A DNA stretch of 5,239 bases from an uncultured Fidelibacterota bacterium (GTDB taxonomy: Bacteria; Marinisomatota; Marinisomatia; Marinisomatales; UBA1611), in NCBI GenBank assembly GCA_913045415.1, contig CAJWPW010000106.1:1-5239 (forward strand). Reading direction: 5' to 3'. Below the pieces are notes generated by a model, which saw only the letters and a list, made by a program, of their open reading frames with translations, had not been told where the DNA came from and searched no databases. The stretch's first letter is position 1. Every line of letters starts with the position of its first letter. The position numbers and the translations under genes were made by a program. This document shows positions 1 to 5,239 of the stretch, in pieces.

Positions 1-1150
1 CAAATGAGCCGTCCATAATCCGAGATGGGTGCCCTGTTGCATTTCCTAGGTTAACTAAACGACCTTCAGATAATAGAATTAAATAATCATTTTTATCATC
101 ACTCCTGAATATACGGTGAACTTGTGGTTTCACCTCATCCCACTTCCAATTATTACGCATAAATTGGGTGTCTATTTCATTATCAAAGTGACCAATGTTA
201 CAAACCACCGCGCCAGATTTTACAGTTTGTAACATAGCACGATCACAAACATTTATGTTACCAGTCGTCGTCACAATTAAATCGGTGGTAGTAAGTAGTT
301 CTTTGTTAATACCATCAACTGTGCCCGTGTTAATCCCGTCATGATAAGGAGAAATAACTTCGAACCCATCCATACATGCTTGCATTGCACAAATAGGATC
401 TATTTCGCTAATCTTAACGATCATTCCTTCTTGACGTAATGATTGTGCTGAACCCTTTCCTACATCACCATATCCAATGACCAAAGCTTTTTTCCCAGCC
501 ATAAGAATATCTGTGCCACGTTTAATGGCATCATTTAATGAATGGCGACATCCATATTTATTATCATTTTTTGATTTAGTTACCGAATCATTCACATTTA
601 TCACTGGAACTTTAAGAGAGCCTTCTTCAACCATCTCTAACAAGCGATGAACACCCGTTGTGGTTTCTTCACTAATACCATGAATCTTATCTAGCATTTC
701 AGGATATTTTTCATGCAACATTTGGGTTAGATCGCCCCCATCATCCAAAACCATATTGGCATCCCAAGGATTACCATCTTTTAGGATGGTCTGCTCAATA
801 CACCATAAAAATTCTTCTTCAGTTTCACCTTTCCATGCAAATGTTGGAATATCAGCATCAACCATTGCTGCCGCTGCATGGTCTTGAGTTGAGAAAATAT
901 TGCAGGAAGACCACCGAACTTTTGCACCTAAATCAACAAGGGTTTCCATCAGGACTGCAGTTTGAATAGTCATGTGAATACAGCCAAGAATGTTTGCATC
1001 TGCCAAGGGTTGTGAATCTTTGTATTTTGCCCGGAGCGTCATGAGAGCAGGCATTTCCGCTTCTGCAAGTTCTATTTCCTTTCGGCCGAAACCGGCCAAA
1101 TTCATATCGGCTACTTTGTAATCATTATTTTTTATTGTATGATTGTTCAT
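1..1150 (-). CDS. ahcY: Adenosylhomocysteinase (S-adenosylhomocysteine hydrolase), 3' end cut by window edge
   Basis: This cytosolic NAD-dependent enzyme reversibly splits S-adenosylhomocysteine into adenosine and homocysteine, relieving product inhibition of methyltransferases and returning homocysteine to MetH. I translated 383 codons with no stop; the reading continues past base 1, and roughly 50-80 C-terminal residues should be missing. Seen: catalytic-domain His59 (GCIHM), STQDHAAAA at 87-95, LDDGGD at 135-140, SEETTTG at 160-166, and [11 protein letters not shown] at 187-197 followed by YGC. By alignment from memory with the human enzyme, Asp137, Glu162, Lys192, Asp196 and Cys201 match its active-site residues. 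The Rossmann NAD motif GYGDVGKG is at 226-233, with [10 protein letters not shown] at 318-327 and [10 protein letters not shown] at 368-377. Only about 20 residues separate LDDGGD from EETTTG, so the long mycobacterial-type insert is absent. The start at 1150 is preferred over an in-frame ATG at 1156, because GGAG lies 6 nt before the former and directly abuts the latter. A SAH riboswitch precedes the gene. Confidence 0.97.
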   Translation of the reverse strand, partial: MNNHTIKNNDYKVADMNLAGFGRKEIELAEAEMPALMTLRAKYKDSQPLADANILGCIHMTIQTAVLMETLVDLGAKVRWSSCNIFSTQDHAAAAMVDADIPTFAWKGETEEEFLWCIEQTILKDGNPWDANMVLDDGGDLTQMLHEKYPEMLDKIHGISEETTTGVHRLLEMVEEGSLKVPVINVNDSVTKSKNDNKYGCRHSLNDAIKRGTDILMAGKKALVIGYGDVGKGSAQSLRQEGMIVKISEIDPICAMQACMDGFEVISPYHDGINTGTVDGINKELLTTTDLIVTTTGNINVCDRAMLQTVKSGAVVCNIGHFDNEIDTQFMRNNWKWDEVKPQVHRIFRSDDKNDYLILLSEGRLVNLGNATGHPSRIMDGSF

Positions 1151-1185
1151 TTTCATCTCCAATTATGAGTTTAATCAAAATGAAC
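1145..1185 (-). promoter_or_regulatory. Expression platform of the ahcY riboswitch: stem that sequesters the start codon
   Basis: On the minus strand, GTTCATTTT (1185 to 1177) is a perfect 9-bp complement of AAAATGAAC (1153 to 1145), which contains the ahcY start codon at 1150-1148. The 23-nt loop holds the GGAG ribosome binding site. An inner CAT/ATG pairing (minus-strand ATG at 1156-1154) could lengthen the stem across a bulge. The upstream arm shares bases 1182-1185 with the 3' strand of the riboswitch pseudoknot, so the two helices cannot form together. The inferred logic is that without SAH the stem forms and initiation is blocked, whereas with SAH the pseudoknot forms and the start codon is freed. 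The complementarity is seen; the switching is inferred from the family's known behaviour as an ON switch. Confidence 0.7.
1157..1160 (-). promoter_or_regulatory. Ribosome binding site of ahcY (GGAG)
   Basis: The minus strand reads TTGGAG, then ATGAAA, then ATG. GGAG is 6 nt from the ATG at 1150 and 0 nt from the in-frame ATG at 1156, so it decides for the start at 1150. In the proposed SAH-free fold it sits in the loop of the start-codon-sequestering stem. Confidence 0.75.
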
Positions 1186-1241
1186 GTCGTTATAATAGCC
1201 AAGCCTGATTGGAAATTATTTCCAATGCAACGCTCCTTGGC
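1182..1241 (-). promoter_or_regulatory. SAH riboswitch (S-adenosylhomocysteine-sensing RNA) in the ahcY leader
   Basis: Read on the minus strand, the element has P1 made of GCCAAG (1241-1236) and CTTGGC (1203-1198). P2 is a hairpin with arms ATTGGAAA and TTTCCAAT and loop TAA (1226-1208). A pseudoknot pairs GAGCGTTG (1235-1228) with CGACGTTC (1189-1182) over 8 positions, including one G-U and one U-G wobble. The conserved core segments of the family are recognisable: AAGGAGCGTTGCA, CAGGCTTGG and AACGACGTTC, against the remembered family forms GAGGAGCGCUGCA, CAGGCUCG and AACGGCGCUC. Compared with those forms, a C-G pair in the pseudoknot has become U-A, a compensatory change. Position directly before ahcY fits the family's known role of activating SAH recycling. 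It lies 21 nt upstream of the ribosome binding site, which suggests translational control, and no intrinsic terminator follows. Confidence 0.92.
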
Positions 1242-1242
1242 A

Positions 1243-1263
1243 AGTTTGGGATAAAACCCAACT
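1243..1263 (-). other. Small hairpin between metK stop and the SAH riboswitch
   Basis: On the minus strand AGTTGGG (1263-1257) can pair with CCCAAACT (1250-1243) as 7 bp with one bulged base, closing a 6-nt loop. It starts 4 nt after the metK stop codon and ends 1 nt before P1 of the riboswitch. No U-tract follows, so it does not look like an intrinsic terminator. It could protect the metK 3' end, mark a processing site or stack on P1. Its function is unknown. Confidence 0.35.
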
Positions 1264-1267
1264 GAAA

Positions 1268-2443
1268 TTATTTTTTATCTTTAAGTAGTTGGACCATATC
1301 AGTCTTTTCCCAAGTAAACGATTCCAACTCGCGACCAAAGTGTCCATAGGCTGCTGTTTGTCTGTATCTGGGTTTTTTCAAATCTAAATGTGCAACAATT
1401 TCTCCCGGTCGTACAGGAAACACTTCTTTGGCAATTTCAGTAAGTTTTTCATCACTAATCTCCCCTGTACCAAATGATTTCACGTAAAACGAAGTGGGTT
1501 CCGCAACGCCAATGCTGTATGATAATTGGACTTCACATTTATCCGCTAGACCTGCTGCCACAATATTCTTAGCAATATAACGAGCCATATAGGTTGCACT
1601 TCGATCCACCTTGGATGGATCTTTTCCGGAAAAAGCACCACCGCCATGTGGTGCAGATCCACCATAAGTATCAACAATGATTTTCCGACCCGTTAACCCT
1701 GTATCTGCTTCTGGACCACCATAAACAAACCTACCTGTACCATTTACAATATAATCTTCGGAGTAGGGATAATCAAAAGAATCTAAAACAGGTTTTATAA
1801 TATGGTCAATCACTTCACTTTTTACAAATTCCAATTCTTTTTCTTCTGTTCCATATACGGCTAACATGTCATCGTGCTGTGTAGCAATAACTACTTTCTC
1901 TACAGAAACTGGTTTACCATCTTCATAGTTGACTGATACTTGGGATTTACCATCCGGACGAAGCCAGGGCAAGGTACCATCTTTTCTCAATTCTGTTAAT
2001 CTTTCTGTAAGTCTATGAGCAATCTGGATTGGGAGTGGCATGAGTTCGGGTGTTTCATTACAGGCATACCCAAACATGAGTCCTTGATCGCCAGCACCTT
2101 GTTCGGAGATATCATCTGAATCAACACCTTGAGCTATTTCCAAACTTTGCTCATGGAGCATAGATATCACTTGAACATCCTCGGGGTCAACTCCACTATT
2201 ACCTTTATGATATCCAATATCTTTAATTGTTTGTTTTACAACTTTTTCTACTTCAGTAGACCCATTGGTTCGAACTTCACCGGAAACCACAACAACTCCT
2301 TTTGTTGCCAAGGTTTCACAAGCCACATGGGCGTTGGGATCTTTCGATAAAATATGGTCTAATATTGCATCCGAAATTGCATCGCATGCTTTGTCTGGAT
2401 GCCCTTCTGTGACTGATTCTGATGTAAATAAATATTTGCTCAA
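1268..2443 (-). CDS. metK: S-adenosylmethionine synthetase (methionine adenosyltransferase)
   Basis: This cytosolic enzyme makes SAM from methionine and ATP, releasing phosphate and pyrophosphate, and needs Mg2+ and K+. The 391-residue product has normal family length and all three repeated domains. Seen: [13 protein letters not shown] at 6-18 (His15, Asp17), Glu43 as the likely K+-site residue, and the first family signature [12 protein letters not shown] at 116-127 (Asp119). Also present are RPDGKSQV at 162-169 (Lys166), DTGLTGRK at 247-254 and the phosphate-binding second signature GGGAFSGKD at 267-275, followed by PSKVDRS. The residues equivalent to E. coli His14, Asp118, Lys165, Arg244, Lys245, Lys265 and Lys269 are all present, so it should be active. 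The start is TTG at 2443: it gives the conserved N-terminus [10 protein letters not shown] and has AGGAAGG 5 nt upstream. It lies 76 bp after the MetF-like gene, and its product feeds the methyl cycle that AhcY closes. Confidence 0.98.
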   Translation of the reverse strand: MSKYLFTSESVTEGHPDKACDAISDAILDHILSKDPNAHVACETLATKGVVVVSGEVRTNGSTEVEKVVKQTIKDIGYHKGNSGVDPEDVQVISMLHEQSLEIAQGVDSDDISEQGAGDQGLMFGYACNETPELMPLPIQIAHRLTERLTELRKDGTLPWLRPDGKSQVSVNYEDGKPVSVEKVVIATQHDDMLAVYGTEEKELEFVKSEVIDHIIKPVLDSFDYPYSEDYIVNGTGRFVYGGPEADTGLTGRKIIVDTYGGSAPHGGGAFSGKDPSKVDRSATYMARYIAKNIVAAGLADKCEVQLSYSIGVAEPTSFYVKSFGTGEISDEKLTEIAKEVFPVRPGEIVAHLDLKKPRYRQTAAYGHFGRELESFTWEKTDMVQLLKDKK

Positions 2444-2448
2444 TTTAG

Positions 2449-2455
2449 CCTTCCT
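2449..2455 (-). promoter_or_regulatory. Ribosome binding site of metK (AGGAAGG before a TTG start)
   Basis: The minus strand reads AGGAAGG, then CTAAA, then TTG. The purine-rich match with a 5-nt spacer supports TTG at 2443 as the true start; no ATG lies in frame near it. Confidence 0.75.
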
Positions 2456-2482
2456 AATATTTTTATTCGCTTTTATTAATTA

Positions 2483-2512
2483 CTTATACAAATTTGGTGC
2501 GAAAATTACCAA
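2483..2512 (-). promoter_or_regulatory. Possible weak promoter before metK
   Basis: On the minus strand TTGGTA (2512-2507) and TATAAG (2488-2483) are separated by 18 nt and resemble -35 and -10 boxes. The region is so AT-rich that such matches arise easily, and the -35 lies inside the inverted repeat at 2491-2515. It could give metK and ahcY an internal start, but the evidence is a motif match only. Confidence 0.2.
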
Positions 2513-2515
2513 ATT
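2491..2515 (-). repeat. Inverted repeat (8-bp hairpin) in the metF-like/metK gap
   Basis: AATTTGGT and ACCAAATT are perfect 8-bp arms around a 9-nt loop. The hairpin begins 4 nt after the MetF-like stop codon. Only a short, broken T-rich stretch follows on the minus strand, so it is at best a weak or partial terminator. It could instead be an operator or a message-stabilising hairpin. Confidence 0.4.
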
Positions 2516-2519
2516 CAAT

Positions 2520-3467
2520 TTAAGAATACTGCTTTGATTTAATACAAAATTCCCGATAAATACGAGCTAATTCCTGGAGCATTTCAACCGAAGATTGAAA
2601 ATTGTAGGACATAATATGTTCTACATTTAAACCAATCGGAACTTTTAAATTTTTCTCCGTGATCGATCTGAGTGTATCATTCAAAACTTCTATAGCAACA
2701 TCTAAGGATCTTTCAATCATAGAACCAGGCCTCCCTTGTAAATAACGCTCTGTCTCACTTGGGATTTCAACACCAAGCCATTTTAAAAACTCAATATTTT
2801 TTTGAGATGAAACTGGAGCAAAACTCAAAAGTAGTCGTCGTGGGAATGTATTGAGTTCATCACACCTTTCTTGGTAATGACCAATCATTTTTATAATATT
2901 GGAAGAATCGTATAAAACCTGTGTTGTGAAAAATTCAGAACCATTCTCACTTTTTGTGATCAAATTCTTTGATTCTGCAGTTCGACTAGGAATTGCAATT
3001 CCGCCACAGAATATATCACCGCCATTCTCATTATATTCTCTTGAGACTGACTTTAATACTTCATTTACAGAAGGTCCAGGGTATTCAACATTACTGGACT
3101 CTCCCCCCACAATGATTAAATTTTCAATTTCGTAATCCCTATTTGTCTCTTTTATCCATTTCATCTGGGCATCGAAAGGTTCATGGACAACTACCCGATT
3201 CACAATGGCTTCCACTCCAACAATATCTTGGAGAAGTCTACCAAATTCCCTGGGCTCACCTCGCTTTTGATTTACCACAGGACGTTTTCCTCGGCCACCT
3301 TCATCCAATACTTCCGGAATATTAATGGCATCAATATGGGTTTGTGATAAGAGTGAACTAATAATCTCTCCATAGGAATTCAATGTCCCATCTTTTTCTC
3401 GTGGTGGTAAAATTTCGTAAGCAACAACCGGACGTTGAGGTTTTTTTATTTTATCTCGTATTCTCAT
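2520..3467 (-). CDS. Divergent MetF-like methylenetetrahydrofolate reductase
   Basis: The likely role is reduction of 5,10-methylene- to 5-methyl-tetrahydrofolate, the methyl donor for the MetH encoded just upstream. The 315-residue product fits a single TIM barrel of the MTHFR family with no regulatory extension. Seen: AYEILPPRE at 16-24, where Glu18 matches the catalytic Glu28 of E. coli MetF (FEFFPP); SEFFTTQVLYD at 177-187, matching ITQFFFD, with Gln183 conserved; LLLSFAPVSS at 212-221, matching IIPGILPVS; and a C-terminal LNVEHIMSYNF at 280-290, matching LNRAEMSY. Differences: the FAD-site LRGD of E. coli is IVGGE here (119-123), and the VTYGAN and PHLTC segments are replaced by INIPEV and a region ending VVVHEP. 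A reductase with altered or no flavin use, or a related folate enzyme, is possible. ATG at 3467 gives the normal N-terminus but has no visible Shine-Dalgarno sequence; the upstream 30 nt are A/C-rich. No transmembrane segment or signal peptide is seen. Confidence 0.82.
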   Translation of the reverse strand: MRIRDKIKKPQRPVVAYEILPPREKDGTLNSYGEIISSLLSQTHIDAINIPEVLDEGGRGKRPVVNQKRGEPREFGRLLQDIVGVEAIVNRVVVHEPFDAQMKWIKETNRDYEIENLIIVGGESSNVEYPGPSVNEVLKSVSREYNENGGDIFCGGIAIPSRTAESKNLITKSENGSEFFTTQVLYDSSNIIKMIGHYQERCDELNTFPRRLLLSFAPVSSQKNIEFLKWLGVEIPSETERYLQGRPGSMIERSLDVAIEVLNDTLRSITEKNLKVPIGLNVEHIMSYNFQSSVEMLQELARIYREFCIKSKQYS

Positions 3468-3497
3468 AAGATTTTGATTTGTTTGATTATTTTGGTT

Positions 3498-5239
3498 TTA
3501 ATTATTTTTTAATACGCTAAAATATTGTGATTCAGGATGAGAGAAATACCACCCGCATACAGAAGCTGTGGGCCACATGGCTCTCGATTCTGTCAAAGAA
3601 ACACCTATGGCGTTTTCCACATCCAAGAGTTTCCATATTTTATCTTTTTCTGCATGATCAGGACAACTGGGATATCCCGGTGCCGGCCTAATTCCCTGAT
3701 ATTTTTCCCCCATTAATTCTTCTTTCGAATAAATCTCATTAGAGGCATAACCCCAGTCATTTTTTCGAATTTTTTCATGGAGCCATTCAGTAGCAGCTTC
3801 TGCATATCGATCAGCTAACACTTTTACCATAATAGCATTATAATCATCGTGGTCTGATTCAAACTGCTCAACCAGTTTTTCTAATCCATGTCCAGCCGTA
3901 ACAGTGAACAACCCAATATGATCATCGCCATTTGGAGAAATAAAATCCGCTAGACAAAAATTAGGTTTATTCCCTTTATCTATTAATTGACGGGGAAAAT
4001 TAAACGTAATATCATTTTTTATTAAATGCACTTCTTCTTCTTTGGATTGAGCAGGAAAGATTCCAAACACTGCCTTCGCTGTTAATGATTTTGATTCGAT
4101 GAGAGATGCCAATATATTTTGAGCATCATTAAAAAGTTTTCCCGCTTCGACTCCTTTTTCAGAGTCATTTAAAATTTCTGGATAGGTGCCTTTAAATTCC
4201 CATGCATGAAAAAATGGTGACCAGTCAATATAATCCTTTAGCTCATTTAAAGATATTGATTCAATCTTTTTAATATCCAGATTTTGTGGTTGAACCGGAT
4301 TATAAACCAAATTAGGTTTTCTATTTCTAGCCTCATTAATCGGTAAAAGTTTTAATTTTTGTTGATTTTGATGAAAGGTTTCACGAATCGTTTCATATTC
4401 TTTTTTTGTTTTATTAACCAACTCAATTTTATGATCCGGATTTAATAATTTGCTTACAATGCCCACACATCTGCTAGCATCAATAACATGAATAACGGAA
4501 GATGTATATTTTTCTTCTATTTTGACAGCGGTATGTTTGCGACTTGTAGTAGCACCGCCAATCAATAAGGGCACTTCAAATTTTTGCCTTTCCATTTCTG
4601 ATGCTACATAAACCATTTCATCCAAACTTGGAGTTATGAGGCCAGAAAGACCAATGATATCCGCGTTCGCTTTCTTTGCTTCAGATAATATTTTATCTGC
4701 TGGGACCATAACACCGAGATCAATAATATTATATCCATTGCAGCCTAAAACAACTCCGACAATATTTTTTCCAATATCATGAACATCCCCTTTTACTGTT
4801 GCTAAAACAATGGTTCCATTGGAAATATCAGCAAGCCCTTTTTCTTCTTTTTCTTTCTCGATAAATGGTATCAAATGGGCAACCGCTTTTTTCATAACCC
4901 GGGCTGATTTTACCACTTGGGGGAGAAACATTTTCCCCGAGCCAAATAAATCTCCAACGCGATTCATTCCGTCCATCAATGGACCTTCAATCACTTCAAT
5001 CGACCGGTCAAATTGAATCCGAGCCTCTTCAGTATCTTCCACAATAAATTTGTCAATTCCTTCAACCAAGGCGTGAGATAATCTTTCCTGAATCGGCAAT
5101 AATCGCCACTCATTATTCCATTTTTTCTCTTGCTTGATCCCAATAAACCCTTCAGCCAATTCAACTAATCTGTCTGTGGCATCGGGATGACGATCGAATA
5201 AAACATCTTCAATAGCATTACGAAACGATGGTTCAATAT
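3498..5239 (-). CDS. metH: Cobalamin-dependent methionine synthase, C-terminal half (5' end outside window)
   Basis: MetH transfers the methyl group of methyl-tetrahydrofolate to homocysteine through methylcobalamin. The frame is open to the window edge, giving 579 residues of a protein normally near 1,200. A TTG at 5159 is not the start, because the 26 codons before it read as MetH ([10 protein letters not shown] and RLVELAEGF). Numbered within the fragment, the cobalamin cap helices span about 40-130. The B12 domain carries the lower-axial-ligand motif GDVHDIGKN at 150-158 (Asp151, His153), SGLITPS ending at Ser204, and GGATTS at 227-232; these match the E. coli Asp757-His759-Ser810 triad. 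The AdoMet reactivation domain has [15 protein letters not shown] at 336-350, [12 protein letters not shown] at 517-528 and [10 protein letters not shown] at 547-556. The homocysteine and folate domains lie outside the window. The protein stops soon after [10 protein letters not shown], about 30 residues short of typical MetH. The MetF-like gene follows after 30 bp, probably in the same transcript. Confidence 0.97.
   Translation of the reverse strand, partial: IEPSFRNAIEDVLFDRHPDATDRLVELAEGFIGIKQEKKWNNEWRLLPIQERLSHALVEGIDKFIVEDTEEARIQFDRSIEVIEGPLMDGMNRVGDLFGSGKMFLPQVVKSARVMKKAVAHLIPFIEKEKEEKGLADISNGTIVLATVKGDVHDIGKNIVGVVLGCNGYNIIDLGVMVPADKILSEAKKANADIIGLSGLITPSLDEMVYVASEMERQKFEVPLLIGGATTSRKHTAVKIEEKYTSSVIHVIDASRCVGIVSKLLNPDHKIELVNKTKKEYETIRETFHQNQQKLKLLPINEARNRKPNLVYNPVQPQNLDIKKIESISLNELKDYIDWSPFFHAWEFKGTYPEILNDSEKGVEAGKLFNDAQNILASLIESKSLTAKAVFGIFPAQSKEEEVHLIKNDITFNFPRQLIDKGNKPNFCLADFISPNGDDHIGLFTVTAGHGLEKLVEQFESDHDDYNAIMVKVLADRYAEAATEWLHEKIRKNDWGYASNEIYSKEELMGEKYQGIRPAPGYPSCPDHAEKDKIWKLLDVENAIGVSLTESRAMWPTASVCGWYFSHPESQYFSVLKNN

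Noticed and set aside
1154..1156. ATG at 1156 as the ahcY start
   Set aside because: It is in frame, but GGAG directly abuts it with no spacer, whereas the ATG at 1150 has a 6-nt spacer.
1243..1263. Intrinsic terminator after metK
   Set aside because: A short hairpin exists, but it has no U-tract and leads straight into riboswitch P1.
2444..2519. SAM riboswitch before metK
   Set aside because: At 76 bp the gap holds only one simple hairpin and none of the multi-helix core of the SAM riboswitch classes I know.
2129..2537. Two plus-strand reading frames (2129-2350 and 2265-2537)
   Set aside because: They lie mostly antisense to metK, show no recognisable family and have composition expected from a complementary strand. 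The second also covers the metK leader by chance.
2899..3325. Plus-strand reading frames antisense to the MetF-like gene
   Set aside because: They are short, overlap a well-supported gene and have no recognisable domain.
4810..5016. Plus-strand reading frame antisense to metH
   Set aside because: It is a shadow of the conserved cobalamin-domain coding sequence with no independent support.
3498..5159. A complete 553-residue gene starting at the TTG at 5159
   Set aside because: The frame is open upstream to the window edge, and those 26 codons read as the MetH segment before the cobalamin cap domain. The gene is a 5'-truncated metH, not a short stand-alone protein.

Overview
The window is an AT-rich bacterial segment in which all four genes lie on the minus strand, so it reads from high to low coordinates. 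It holds most or all of a methionine / S-adenosylmethionine (SAM) cycle operon. In transcription order the genes are the 3' part of metH (cobalamin-dependent methionine synthase), a divergent MetF-like methylenetetrahydrofolate reductase, metK (SAM synthetase) and the 5' part of ahcY (adenosylhomocysteinase). metH and ahcY run off the window edges. Gaps are 30 bp (metH to metF-like), 76 bp (metF-like to metK) and 117 bp (metK to ahcY). No gene-free stretch exceeds 300 bp, and I see no tRNA, rRNA, mobile element or CRISPR.

The genes form a cycle. The MetF-like protein would supply methyl-tetrahydrofolate, and MetH uses it to methylate homocysteine. MetK converts methionine to SAM, and methyltransferases turn SAM into S-adenosylhomocysteine (SAH). 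AhcY then splits SAH back to homocysteine and adenosine.

The best find is in the metK-ahcY gap. The minus strand carries a convincing SAH riboswitch: P1 stem, P2 hairpin, the conserved core segments and an 8-bp pseudoknot. Next to it, a 9-bp stem can bury the ahcY start codon. That stem shares four bases with the 3' strand of the pseudoknot. This gives a simple translational ON switch in which SAH accumulation exposes the start codon of the enzyme that removes SAH.

Other points: MetH appears to lack the usual C-terminal tail of about 30 residues. The MetF-like protein keeps the catalytic Glu but differs at positions that contact FAD in E. coli MetF. metK starts with TTG behind a strong ribosome binding site, whereas the MetF-like gene has no visible Shine-Dalgarno sequence.

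The organism cannot be fixed from this window. AT-richness and the gene order would suit an uncultured marine lineage (for example Marinimicrobia-like) or an AT-rich proteobacterium. AhcY looks like the proteobacterial (pseudomonad-like) type, and SAH riboswitches are known mainly from Proteobacteria. This is inference only.
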